Source of the DNA: Chloroflexota bacterium
GTDB taxonomy: Bacteria; Chloroflexota; Anaerolineae; Anaerolineales; Villigracilaceae
Reading direction: 5' to 3'
DNA length: 64,000 nucleotides
Assembly (NCBI GenBank): GCA_016234555.1
Contig: JACRBJ010000092.1
Location: 1-64,000 of the forward strand
Every line of letters begins with the position of its first letter. Position 1 is the stretch's first letter. Both the position numbers and the translations under genes were made by a program. This document shows positions 53,622 to 62,080 of this stretch, one piece after another. The notes beneath the pieces were generated by a model. It was not told where the DNA came from. It did no database searches and worked only from the letters and a program-made list of their open reading frames with translations.

Positions 53622-54443
53622 ATGTCCAAACTTGAAAATAAAGTCGTTTTGATTACTGGCGCATCATCGGGATTTGGCGAAGATGCCGCGTTGATGTTCG
53701 CCGCCGAGGGCTGCAAGGTCGTCCTCGCCGCGCGGCGCATCGACCGTCTGCAAGCCCTTGCCGCCAAAATCCAGGATACGGGTGGCGAAGCCCTCGCCAT
53801 CCCTGTGGACATTGTCGATGTCGCCGAGGTAAAGAATCTGGTAGAGACCACACTCGACCTTTATGGTCAGATCGACATCCTTTTCAACAATGCGGGCATT
53901 GGGCGCGTTGCATGGTTTGAAGATCATTCCTGGGACCGCGATATCAACACCCTTATACAGGTCAACCTGATCGGGCTGATGCAGGTCACGCATGAGGTAT
54001 TGCCGCACATGCTGGCACGGGGCGAGGGTCACATCATCAACATGGCATCGGTTGCGGGGCTGATGGCTCCGCCGCTCATTGCCAGTTATTCCGCCAGCAA
54101 GTTTGGCGTGCGCGGTTTCACCGATGTCCTGCGCCGCGAGGTCGCCCCGTTCGGGGTCAAGGTCAGCGGCATTTACCCCGGACCCGCCTCCACCGAGTTC
54201 GGTCAGCATGTGGGAAAGAATCAGGCTTATCGCAAGTTCCGTTCCGGGTTCAGGGTCCACATGACCTCGGAATATGTCGCCCGCCGCGTGGTGAACGTCG
54301 CCAAACGTCCGCGCCGCAGCCTGATCATCCCCTGGTGGTTCCGCATCGTCTACGTCTTCGACATGCTCTTCCCGACCATCATGGATTGGCTCTATTTTCA
54401 TTACGTGAAAAAATATCGCAACCTGGATAAGGAGAATAAATGA
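53622..54443 (+). CDS. Short-chain dehydrogenase/reductase
   Basis: 273 residues of the classical SDR type. The cofactor motif VLITGASSGFGEDAALMFA, the NNAGIG segment, Ser in MASVAG and the Tyr-X3-Lys in SYSASKFGVRGF are all intact. A C-terminal extension of about 40 residues includes hydrophobic stretches (IIPWWFRIVYVFDMLFPTI), suggesting membrane association as in some lipid-active SDRs. Its stop overlaps the start of the M24 peptidase gene by ATGA. The substrate is unknown. Confidence 0.9.
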   Translation: MSKLENKVVLITGASSGFGEDAALMFAAEGCKVVLAARRIDRLQALAAKIQDTGGEALAIPVDIVDVAEVKNLVETTLDLYGQIDILFNNAGIGRVAWFEDHSWDRDINTLIQVNLIGLMQVTHEVLPHMLARGEGHIINMASVAGLMAPPLIASYSASKFGVRGFTDVLRREVAPFGVKVSGIYPGPASTEFGQHVGKNQAYRKFRSGFRVHMTSEYVARRVVNVAKRPRRSLIIPWWFRIVYVFDMLFPTIMDWLYFHYVKKYRNLDKENK

Positions 54444-55546
54444 CCCGCGCCCGACTCGATAATTTAACCGCTTCGCTCTCGACCCCGAAGCTGGATGCTG
54501 TTGTCCTGAATCCCGGTCCCACGCTGACGTATCTCACGGGACAACAATTTCATCTTATGGAACGTCCTGTTGTCTTATTTATCGCGCCGGGGAAGGTCCC
54601 CGCGCTGGTGCTGCCCGAACTCGAGGCCCTCAAGGCGGAACGGTTCCCGTACAAGGTGCAAGTCTTCACCTACGGTGAAAATCCGTTGGAATGGGGCGAA
54701 GCCTTTCGAAAAGCGATTCTGGCTCTGGACCTGGATGGGAAGCAAATCGGCGTCGAGTTTCGGCAACTGCGCCTGCTGGAGTTCGATTACCTGATAGCCG
54801 GCGCGAATAATGCGGACTTCCCCGATGCGAGCGAGGCGCTGGTTCAGTTGCGGCTGCGAAAGGACAAAGCCGAGGTGGATGCGATGCGTCGCGCGGTGAA
54901 GATCGCTCAGGATGCTCTCGAAGCCGTCATCCCGTTGATCAAGATCGGCATGACCGAGCGCGAACTGTCTGGCGAACTGGTGATCCAATTGCTCAGGCAT
55001 GGTTCCGACCCCGAACTGCCTTTCTCACCGATTGTTTCCTCTGGACCAAATTCCTCCAACCCACATGCCTCGCCGTCCGATAGAAAATTACAGGCGGGCG
55101 ACATGCTGGTCGTGGATTGGGGCGCGACGTACAACCATTACATCTCCGATCTCACACGCACCTTTGCGGTGGGGGAGGTGGATGCAGAGTGCCAAAAGAT
55201 TCACAAGATTGTTCAGGAGGCGAATGCCGCGGGTCGCGCCGCTGGCAAGCCCGGAGCTCCCTGTGCCGCTGTAGACATCGCCGCCCGAGAGGTCATCGAA
55301 AAGGCGGGCTATGGAAAATACTTCACCCACCGCACGGGACACGGCATTGGCATGGAAGCGCACGAAGACCCCTACATGCGTGGCGATAATCAGCAACTGC
55401 TGGAAGTCGGCATGGCATACACCGTGGAGCCTGGCATCTACCTGCCAAACCGCAACGGTGTCCGTGTGGAGGACAACATGGTCGTCACCGAAACCGGCGC
55501 GGAAAGCCTGAGCGATATGCCGCGCGAAATCCGCGTGGTGGGGTAA
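54440..55546 (+). CDS. M24-family aminopeptidase, Xaa-Pro type
   Basis: 368 residues. The N-terminal creatinase-like domain (LDAVVLNPGPTLTYLTGQQ) precedes the pita-bread catalytic domain. Metal ligands are visible: the Asp pair in VVDWGATYNHYISDLTRT, His in HRTGHGIGMEAHEDPYM, Glu in TVEPGIYLPN and Glu in VEDNMVVTETG. Such enzymes remove an N-terminal residue before Pro using two Mn or Co ions. The start overlaps the SDR stop, so they are co-translated. Confidence 0.93.
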   Translation: MTRARLDNLTASLSTPKLDAVVLNPGPTLTYLTGQQFHLMERPVVLFIAPGKVPALVLPELEALKAERFPYKVQVFTYGENPLEWGEAFRKAILALDLDGKQIGVEFRQLRLLEFDYLIAGANNADFPDASEALVQLRLRKDKAEVDAMRRAVKIAQDALEAVIPLIKIGMTERELSGELVIQLLRHGSDPELPFSPIVSSGPNSSNPHASPSDRKLQAGDMLVVDWGATYNHYISDLTRTFAVGEVDAECQKIHKIVQEANAAGRAAGKPGAPCAAVDIAAREVIEKAGYGKYFTHRTGHGIGMEAHEDPYMRGDNQQLLEVGMAYTVEPGIYLPNRNGVRVEDNMVVTETGAESLSDMPREIRVVG

Positions 55547-55553
55547 ACCTTTT

Positions 55554-55720
55554 CACCGCAAAGATGCGCGAAGGAAAGGCGAGAGTTTTGCGCTCTTTGC
55601 GGAGGGCGCTTTTAGTGTGAATTCTTTACCTTGCAAACCCCACTTGGACGCAGATTCACGCACGCGAAGCGAAACGCGGATTTTTTTCTTGTTTTCTCAG
55701 CGCAAATCAGCGTTCTCAGC
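55554..55720. repeat. Intergenic palindromic repeats
   Basis: The stretch between the M24 and GNAT genes holds two inverted repeats. One has arms CCGCAAAGATGCGC and GCGCTCTTTGCGG (55557-55602). The other runs from GGACGC (55646) to GCGTCC (55722), with CGCAGATT and AATCAGCG-like inner arms. No gene is supported here. Confidence 0.65.
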
Positions 55721-55752
55721 GTCCCGATCCGAAAATGTAGGGTAGAGTAGTG

Positions 55753-56205
55753 ATGAAAATTGAACGCGCGACCCTTGAACAGGCGGCGGAATTGACCGCG
55801 CTCACGATATCCGCCAAGCGCCACTGGAACTATCCCGAAAAGTGGATTCAAATCTGGCTCCCACTGCTGACCGTCACCGCTAACTATATCCGCGAGAACG
55901 AAACCTGGACGGCAGTCCAAAACGAAAGGTGCATCGCCTACTACTCTCTCAAAAATGATGGCGGATTCCTCTGGCTCGATAACTTCTGGGTTTTGCCTGA
56001 GTTTATGGGGCAGGGGATTGGCAGGGAACTTTTCCAGCACGCCCTCGAAAGAAGCCGTGCCCTCGGCGCAAACACCCTGAGAATTGAGTCAGACCCGAAT
56101 GCCCAAAGTTTCTACGAAAAAATGGGGGCGCGACAAGTTGGTGAGCAACATACCGAGGTGGACGGTCAGCTGCGTGTGTTGCCCCTGATGGAAATCAAAT
56201 TGTAA
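55753..56205 (+). CDS. GNAT-family N-acetyltransferase
   Basis: 150 residues from MKIERATLEQAAELTALTIS. The acetyl-CoA binding signature is seen in WVLPEFMGQGIGRELFQHAL, and the C-terminal SDPNAQSFYEKMGARQVGE matches motif B of the family. The substrate is unknown. The ATG at 55753 is preferred over the GTG directly before it. It lies upstream of a LexA-like promoter region but is read from its own start. Confidence 0.88.
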   Translation: MKIERATLEQAAELTALTISAKRHWNYPEKWIQIWLPLLTVTANYIRENETWTAVQNERCIAYYSLKNDGGFLWLDNFWVLPEFMGQGIGRELFQHALERSRALGANTLRIESDPNAQSFYEKMGARQVGEQHTEVDGQLRVLPLMEIKL

Positions 56206-56225
56206 TTTTCTTTCACATAAAACCC

Positions 56226-56253
56226 TTGACATCTAGAACATTTGTTCTATAAT
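56226..56253 (+). promoter_or_regulatory. Strong promoter with LexA-like operator
   Basis: TTGACA (56226-56231) and TATAAT (56248-56253) are separated by 16 bp. The spacer and first bases of the -10 hold a 16-bp inverted repeat TAGAACATTTGTTCTA (56234-56249), which contains GAAC-N4-GTTC, the core of Gram-positive type LexA boxes. A repressor there would block RNA polymerase. The downstream genes are a four-helix membrane protein and a lytic transglycosylase. Confidence 0.75.
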
Positions 56254-56283
56254 TCAACCTACCTAACTAGACTGGAGGTCGAA

Positions 56284-57117
56284 ATGGCTCAATACCGTAA
56301 TCCGCTTGTGGACGGAATGAAGCTGGCATGGCGCAACCTGCTCCACAACCGTCAATTCAACCGTGGCGCTGCCTGGGGGGCGATGATCGTCGGCGCGCTG
56401 GTGTCGTTCGAAATTTTCAACTTTAGCACCACCCAGTTTGCCCTGCACGACATGCTTGGCGACCTGACCTTTGCGGGCATGAAATGGTCGAGCATCCTTG
56501 CCGTCGCCTTCTGCGGCATTGACTTTGCCGGCATCGCCCGCATCTTCACCCCCGAGCAGGGACGCGACGAACCCGCCGAAGTCTACTACCTCTTTGGCGC
56601 GTGGCTGCTCGCCGCGGGATTCAACGCCTGCCTTACCTGGTGGGGCGTGTCGGTTGCCATCACCAACAATGCCAACCTGCAAGCCAGTTCGGTCATGAGC
56701 GCTGCCACCCTCATCAAAGTTGTGCCGATCTTTATTGCTGCCATGGTCTGGCTCGTGCGCCTGCTCATTATCGGTACCTTCTCCCTCGCCGGCGACCGCC
56801 TCTTTACCACCGCTCAACAGCATCAACCGTATCGGACGCAATACCAACAGCCCCAGCAAACTCCGCGATACAACGCGCCGCAGACTTCCTATCAGGCTCC
56901 GCGCCCCGTCAACCAGCCTGTGAACCAGCCCGTCCTGCGTCCTGCCTCGCAGATTGCCCGCCCGACGAACAGTGTCAACGCCAGCGTGGGAACTTTCCGC
57001 CCCGCGCCCAAGCCCGCGCCACAGCAAACCTCGTTTGTTCCGCCCGAGCCCACCTATCATCCCATTTCCTACGGCGCGCGCAGCCCTGAAACCAGCGACC
57101 GCCACTACGACGCTTAA
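56284..57117 (+). CDS. Four-helix membrane protein with Gln/Pro-rich tail
   Basis: 277 residues. Four predicted helices occupy the first about 175 residues (GAMIVGALVSFEIF, WSSILAVAFCGIDFAGIARI, YYLFGAWLLAAGFNACL, LIKVVPIFIAAMVWLVRLLI), followed by a cytoplasmic or wall-facing tail of about 100 residues rich in Gln, Pro, Thr and Ala with repeated RPVNQPV units. I do not recognise a family. GGAGGTCGAA gives a strong ribosome binding site. It lies behind the promoter with a LexA-like operator and upstream of a transglycosylase gene, so it may be damage- or stress-inducible. Confidence 0.7.
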   Translation: MAQYRNPLVDGMKLAWRNLLHNRQFNRGAAWGAMIVGALVSFEIFNFSTTQFALHDMLGDLTFAGMKWSSILAVAFCGIDFAGIARIFTPEQGRDEPAEVYYLFGAWLLAAGFNACLTWWGVSVAITNNANLQASSVMSAATLIKVVPIFIAAMVWLVRLLIIGTFSLAGDRLFTTAQQHQPYRTQYQQPQQTPRYNAPQTSYQAPRPVNQPVNQPVLRPASQIARPTNSVNASVGTFRPAPKPAPQQTSFVPPEPTYHPISYGARSPETSDRHYDA

Positions 57118-57226
57118 TGTCGTTGCGAGGCGGCGCACTTCCGCCGACGCAACCTCAATCTCCCACAATTTCATAATCTCACTTTCGAGCCCGGTCCCTT
57201 ACAGACCCAGAATGGAGAATTAACTC

Positions 57227-57901
57227 ATGTCCCGCGCTCGCCCTGACGAAACAGCCGCAGCCCAGCAGGAAGAAGGCAGCGGCTGTTTTGGTTTTATGTT
57301 TGTTCCACTCATCGTGATTTTGGTCAGCGCCCTGCTCGGCTCTGTTGCCTGGACAACGGACCCCTCACCCGCTGCTTCCATGGATTCGCCGCCCGTAACC
57401 GCTTCGGGCATTTCACCCATCTTTCGTGCTGAAGTCCGCCACTGGGCTGACTCAATCTCGAGGTGGGCTGCTGCTGCGGGAGTTGATCCCAACCTGGCGG
57501 CGACGGTCATGCAGATCGAATCCTGCGGTGATCCGCGCGCCACATCCAGCGCCGGCGCGATGGGGCTTTTTCAGGTCATGCCGTTTCATTTCCGCGCCCT
57601 CGAAAATCCCTACGACCCCGATACCAACGCCGCTCGCGGACTTGCTTATCTTGCGCGGTCCCTTGCCGCTGGCAGCGGTAATGCGCGTCTCGCGCTGGCT
57701 GGCTACAACGGCGGCATTGGAGTTATCTCCCGCGGCGAGTGGACCTGGTCAGCTCAAACCAAACGATATGTCCAGTACGGCGCTCCCATTTACGAAGACG
57801 CCCACAGCGGACTTTCGTCCAGCGCGGCGTTGAACCAGTGGTATGAAAGATATGGGGTGAGTCTATGCCGTCAGGCAAGTCAACGGCTGGGATTGCAATA
57901 G
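57227..57901 (+). CDS. Membrane-anchored lytic transglycosylase (SLT domain)
   Basis: 224 residues. An N-terminal membrane anchor (FMFVPLIVILVSALLGSVAW) precedes an SLT-type domain with the catalytic Glu in TVMQIESCGDP, then SSAGAMGLFQVMPFHF and LALAGYNGG. Lytic transglycosylases cleave peptidoglycan to 1,6-anhydro products. GGAGAATTAACTC precedes the start. The 109-base gap from the four-helix protein contains no obvious terminator, so the two may share the LexA-like promoter. Confidence 0.9.
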   Translation: MSRARPDETAAAQQEEGSGCFGFMFVPLIVILVSALLGSVAWTTDPSPAASMDSPPVTASGISPIFRAEVRHWADSISRWAAAAGVDPNLAATVMQIESCGDPRATSSAGAMGLFQVMPFHFRALENPYDPDTNAARGLAYLARSLAAGSGNARLALAGYNGGIGVISRGEWTWSAQTKRYVQYGAPIYEDAHSGLSSSAALNQWYERYGVSLCRQASQRLGLQ

Positions 57902-57946
57902 GGGCTGTATAATTCCCTAAAATCCAAACAAGGCGGCAGGTGATTT

Positions 57947-58483
57947 ATGCAACAATGGAAAACGCGCGACAGGAAAGTCATATTGGATGAAAGCCCGTGG
58001 CTGAAGGTGGAAAGTCACACCGTTGAACTGCCGTCGGGACAGGTGATTCCCAACTGGCAATGGGTGACCACCCCCGATTACATCAACGTGGTGGCGGTGA
58101 CGGAGGAAGGCAAGTTCATCTGTTTCCGTCAGGTGAAGTACGGGTTGGAGGGCGACACACTGGCAATCGTCGGGGGCTACTTAAACGATGGGGAGGAACC
58201 GCTTCAGGCGGCGCAGCGCGAACTGCGCGAAGAGACTGGGTACGAGTCCCCCGATTGGGTGTCGTTGGGCAGCTATCGAGTCGATCCAAATCGTGGCATC
58301 GCAATGGGAAATTTATTTTTGGCTCGTCGTGCGCGGCTGGTCGCCACGCCAATCGTTGACGACCTCGAAGAACAGCATTTGCATCTCTTGTCTCGCGCAG
58401 AGATTGAGCAGGCTTTGGCAACAGGGGAGTTCCAGGTGATGGCGTGGACTGCCGCTGTCGCGCTGGCTTTGCGAAACTTGTAG
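57947..58483 (+). CDS. NUDIX hydrolase
   Basis: 178 residues. The NUDIX box is GGYLNDGEEPLQAAQRELRE followed by ETGY, complete with the metal-binding Glu residues. The context (QVKYGLEGDTLAIV, GIAMGNLFLARRA) resembles ADP-ribose pyrophosphatase-like NUDIX proteins. It is distinct from the NUDIX protein at 6005. GGCAGGTGATTT precedes the start. It ends eight bases before the convergent histidine kinase gene. Confidence 0.87.
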   Translation: MQQWKTRDRKVILDESPWLKVESHTVELPSGQVIPNWQWVTTPDYINVVAVTEEGKFICFRQVKYGLEGDTLAIVGGYLNDGEEPLQAAQRELREETGYESPDWVSLGSYRVDPNRGIAMGNLFLARRARLVATPIVDDLEEQHLHLLSRAEIEQALATGEFQVMAWTAAVALALRNL

Positions 58484-58491
58484 GCGTTGCG

Positions 58492-59859
58492 TTACTTGAT
58501 TGTCCCCAGCCAAATCACGAACGTCGTCCCTTTCCCCTCTTTCGATTCAACCTTGATCTGTCCGCCGTGATGCTCCACGATCCACTGGACGATGGACAGC
58601 CCCAACCCAAACCCGCCGATGGAAGAACGGGTGCGGGATTTTTCGGCGCGATAGAAACGGTCGAAGATGTGGGGCAAATCCTCGGCGGGAATCCCAGGTC
58701 CCGTATCGCGGATGATGATGCGAGCCTGATCGCCGATCTTCGACATGCTCAGGAACACGTCCCCGCCCTGCGGCGTGTACTGTATCGCATTCGCGACCAG
58801 ATTCAAAAAAACCTGTTTCAGTCGATCACGGTCGCCGTTGACCATCACCTCGTCGATGTCGTTCAAATGTACCTTGACCTTGTTGCCCGCCAGCACGGTC
58901 ATCTCGGTAAAGACTTCGGTTAGCAGGAGGTCGAGTTCGACGGGCTTCATGTTCAGGGCGAGTTTGCCCGACTCGGCTTGCGCCAGCATCAGCAATCCGC
59001 CGACGAGACGGGTGAGCCTGCCTGCTTCCTGGTCGATACTGGTGAGCGATTCTTCATCCGCCTCCTTGATGCGGCGCATCAAATCCACGTTGCCCTTGAT
59101 GACTGTTAACGGCGTGCGTAGTTCGTGACTCACGTCCGCGAGAAATCTTTGCTGGGAGGTGAAAAGCGATTCGAGCCGTTCCAGCGTTTGATTGAACGAG
59201 ACGACCAGTTCGCCGATCTCGTCTTCATTCCCTCCCTGATGCGGGATGCGGCGCGAGAGGTCGTCGGCGCGGTTGATCTGGTCCACGGTTTCGGTGATGT
59301 CCTCCAGCGGGGAGAGGGCGCGTCCCAGGACCACCCACGAGCCGATGCCCGCCATCAGGACGGCGATCACGGCAGTCATCGCCATCATCGAGAGCAGGTT
59401 GCCTTGAGTCGCGTCAACCACCGCCAGGCTTGCCCCAACCTGCAGCGTGCCGAACATCCGCTCGCCCACGATCAGCGGCACGCTCAACACCCGCAGGTGC
59501 GCCTCGTCGAGTTGTGAGTCTTTATAGATGGGGGAGGATACTTCGAGATTGGTCGGGTCGAGGGGTTTGATCAACGCGCCGATGCTGGGCGAGGTGGCGA
59601 TGATATTTCCGTCCACGCCCCAGATTTGGACATACGCATTGGAGGTCATGTCGAGCGGCGGCAGGCTGACCAGACTCAACTCACCGACGGAGTTGACTTT
59701 GGTTACGGCGGTGATGTCACGCGCCACAGCCGCCAGCATGGTATCCACCTGGTTGAGCAGGATGAAGTTAACGAGGATATAAACTGCCGCGCCGAATATC
59801 AGCAGGATGCCCCCGATGAAGGTCGAATACAATAAGGTCAGGCGCAGGCGCAAAGACAT
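58492..59859 (-). CDS. Sensor histidine kinase
   Basis: 455 residues. A membrane helix at the N-terminus, an extracytoplasmic sensor of about 140 residues, a second helix (LLSMMAMTAVIAVLMAGIGSW) and a HAMP domain lead to the dimerisation domain with the phospho-accepting His near residue 241 (VSHELRTPLTVIKGN). The ATPase domain has the N box (NLVANAIQYTPQGG), IIRDTGPGIP and FGLGLSIVQ. The ligand is unknown. It follows the response regulator on the same strand. Confidence 0.94.
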   Translation of the reverse strand: MSLRLRLTLLYSTFIGGILLIFGAAVYILVNFILLNQVDTMLAAVARDITAVTKVNSVGELSLVSLPPLDMTSNAYVQIWGVDGNIIATSPSIGALIKPLDPTNLEVSSPIYKDSQLDEAHLRVLSVPLIVGERMFGTLQVGASLAVVDATQGNLLSMMAMTAVIAVLMAGIGSWVVLGRALSPLEDITETVDQINRADDLSRRIPHQGGNEDEIGELVVSFNQTLERLESLFTSQQRFLADVSHELRTPLTVIKGNVDLMRRIKEADEESLTSIDQEAGRLTRLVGGLLMLAQAESGKLALNMKPVELDLLLTEVFTEMTVLAGNKVKVHLNDIDEVMVNGDRDRLKQVFLNLVANAIQYTPQGGDVFLSMSKIGDQARIIIRDTGPGIPAEDLPHIFDRFYRAEKSRTRSSIGGFGLGLSIVQWIVEHHGGQIKVESKEGKGTTFVIWLGTIK

Positions 59860-59956
59860 TTCAATTTACGATTTTGGACTGAGGATTTACGATTGATATG
59901 GGCTTCGCGATTTGGGATTGAAATTCATCCTTCAGCCTTCATCATTCATCCCTGCC

Positions 59957-60634
59957 TTACGGATTTTCCCGCATCACATACCCGACGCCGCGCACGGTAT
60001 GAATCAGGCGGGCTTCCCCTTCGCCTTCCAGCTTTTGGCGCAAGTAACGGATGTACACTTCCAGCACGTTGCTTTCGCCGCCGAAATCGTAGCCCCACAC
60101 GCGATCGAAGATGACCTCGCGGGTCAACACCTGCTTGGGGTGGCGCAGGAACAGCTCCAGCAGTTCATATTCCTTCGCGGTGAGCGCAACAACGCGGGAG
60201 CCGCGCGACGCCTGACGCGAACCTGTGTCGAGCGAAAGGTCGGCGAACTTCAACACGGGAATCCGTTCCGGCTGGGTGCGTCGCAACAGGGCGCGGACAC
60301 GCGCCAGCAACTCGTCGAGGTTGAACGGCTTGACCATGTAATCGTCCGCGCCGGCGTCCAAACCTTGAATGCGATCCTGCACAGTGTCCTTTGCCGTCAG
60401 CATCAGGATGGGAATCGAGCCGCCGCTTCGCAATCGGTGGCAGACTTCCAGACCGTCCATGCCGGGCAGCATCCAATCCAAAACCACGAGGTCGGGAGTA
60501 TGGTCTCGCGCAGCGATCAATCCCATCCGCCCGTCGATTGCCGTATCCACAGTGTAGCCTTCATAGGTCAAACCGCGCTGCAACAGTTTCAGTATTGCCT
60601 GATCGTCTTCAATGATTAGGATTCGCTCATTCAT
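59957..60634 (-). CDS. OmpR/PhoB-type response regulator
   Basis: 225 residues. The receiver domain has the acidic pocket (IIEDDQA), the phospho-acceptor Asp in LVVLDWMLPGMDGL near residue 52 and the conserved Lys in MLTAKD and MVKPFNLDEL. The C-terminal winged helix ends with LEVYIRYLRQKL and RGVGYVMRENP. GCAGGAGACACTGCC precedes the start. It is partner to the histidine kinase about 100 bases downstream. Confidence 0.95.
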   Translation of the reverse strand: MNERILIIEDDQAILKLLQRGLTYEGYTVDTAIDGRMGLIAARDHTPDLVVLDWMLPGMDGLEVCHRLRSGGSIPILMLTAKDTVQDRIQGLDAGADDYMVKPFNLDELLARVRALLRRTQPERIPVLKFADLSLDTGSRQASRGSRVVALTAKEYELLELFLRHPKQVLTREVIFDRVWGYDFGGESNVLEVYIRYLRQKLEGEGEARLIHTVRGVGYVMRENP

Positions 60635-60685
60635 GGCAGTGTCTCCTGCTCAAAATATACCATAAATCGCGGGTAAAATAAGTTT

Positions 60686-61285
60686 ATGCCCTTCAGCAAG
60701 CGGCTCTTCGACCTTACCTTCTCTTTTCTTGCAATCGTCATTCTTTCGCCCATCCTGCTTTTGACGGCGATCCTTGTCCGTGTTTTTCTTGGGACTCCGA
60801 TTCTCTTCAAGCAGCAACGCCCCGGTTACAAGGGACGTCCTTTTTTCATCTACAAATTACGCTCGATGCTGGATGCGGCTGACAGGGATGGGACTCTGCT
60901 ACCGGATTCTGAGCGGCTGACCCGCTTCGGGCGGATCCTGCGTTCCCTTTCTTTGGATGAACTCCCTGAGCTTTTCAACATCCTGCGCGGCGAGATGAGT
61001 TTTGTCGGTCCGCGCCCATTGTTGATGGAGTACCTTCCGCTTTATTCACCCGAACAGGCGCGACGGCATGACGTTGTCCCGGGGTTGACTGGTTGGGCGC
61101 AGGTCAACGGGCGCAACGCTCTGGACTGGTCCACCCGCTTCAAACTGGATGTCTGGTACGTGGACAATTGGTCCTTCTGGTTGGACATCAAAATCATTTT
61201 GATGACGGTTTGGAAGACCATCTCCCGCGAAGGAATCAACCAGCAGGGACAGGCTACGGTGGAGTATTTCAAAGGGGAGCAATAA
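60686..61285 (+). CDS. Small phosphoglycosyl transferase (PglC/WcaJ C-terminal type)
   Basis: 199 residues of the monotopic bacterial sugar transferase family. The N-terminal re-entrant helix (KRLFDLTFSFLAIVILSPIL) leads to FKQQRPGYKGRPFFIYKLRSM, the catalytic Asp-Glu in SLSLDELPELFNIL, and the SFVGPRPLL and PGLTGWAQVNGRN motifs. Such enzymes start glycan assembly by moving a sugar phosphate to undecaprenyl phosphate. TAAAAT lies 6 bases before the ATG, with no Shine-Dalgarno, so the mRNA may be leaderless. Confidence 0.92.
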   Translation: MPFSKRLFDLTFSFLAIVILSPILLLTAILVRVFLGTPILFKQQRPGYKGRPFFIYKLRSMLDAADRDGTLLPDSERLTRFGRILRSLSLDELPELFNILRGEMSFVGPRPLLMEYLPLYSPEQARRHDVVPGLTGWAQVNGRNALDWSTRFKLDVWYVDNWSFWLDIKIILMTVWKTISREGINQQGQATVEYFKGEQ

Positions 61286-61336
61286 TTCGTTCTATTTGTG
61301 CTTTTGGATAAAGTCAGCCAAGGGGTTGGCTCTCCC

Positions 61337-62080
61337 CTAGAATCTCAAAAACGTCAGCCAGAAATTTGAAATTGCGAAGGACATCACCATGCCGAGTGCG
61401 CGGCGTAGATTCAATCCGCTGACGTGTTGCGCGCCAAGCCAGCTTCCTGTCAACGCGCCCACCACCCCGAACGGAATGAGAGAGACGCTGAACCAGTCGA
61501 GGGAAAAGGTGCCGCCTGTGAAGCGTCCGAACAGCCCGCTGACCGAATTCAGCACGATGAAAGCAGCGGCTACGGCTGCCGCCTGTTTTGAATTTCCCCA
61601 ACGAGCGTAGAGGATGATAGGAGAAAGAAATATCCCGCCGCCAATGCCGACCATGCCAGAGAGCAAGCCGATGACCAATCCGATGATGAGGGCAAGCCAG
61701 AGCGGAACGGGACGCAGTTCCCGTTCTTCATCCTGCTTCCTGCTGAAGAACAACAGGCGGATGGCGACGAAGGTCAACACGGCGTAGAGCAGGATGGAGT
61801 AAATGTGGTCGGCGATTTTGAACGACCCGCCGATGAATGCCGCGGGAATGGAGGTGACGATAAAAGGCAGGAGCAGGTTGCGGCGCAGATGTCCCGCGCG
61901 GAAGTAGGTGACGAACGAAATGCCGGCGACAATCACGTTCAAGACCAGGGCTGTGCTTGCCATCACCTGCGGCTCGATCCCGAACAGGCTCATTACGGCA
62001 AGATAACCCGTTGCGCCGCCGAAGCCGACGCTGGCGTAAAGCATGGCAATGAGCGGGACAAAAAGGTATAAGGAACTCAT
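61337..62080 (-). CDS. TSUP-family (TauE/SafE) anion transporter
   Basis: 247 residues from MSSLYLFVPLIAMLYASVGF, with about eight predicted helices and the family signature GGATGYLAVMSLFGI and LSGMVGIGGGIFLSPIIL in its two halves. The family exports or imports sulfur-containing or organic anions such as sulfite and sulfoacetate. The start overlaps the FmdE-family stop by ATGA, indicating coupling; the open frame upstream is inside that gene. A link to sulfur or molybdate chemistry is possible through its partner but unproven. Confidence 0.88.
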   Translation of the reverse strand: MSSLYLFVPLIAMLYASVGFGGATGYLAVMSLFGIEPQVMASTALVLNVIVAGISFVTYFRAGHLRRNLLLPFIVTSIPAAFIGGSFKIADHIYSILLYAVLTFVAIRLLFFSRKQDEERELRPVPLWLALIIGLVIGLLSGMVGIGGGIFLSPIILYARWGNSKQAAAVAAAFIVLNSVSGLFGRFTGGTFSLDWFSVSLIPFGVVGALTGSWLGAQHVSGLNLRRALGMVMSFAISNFWLTFLRF

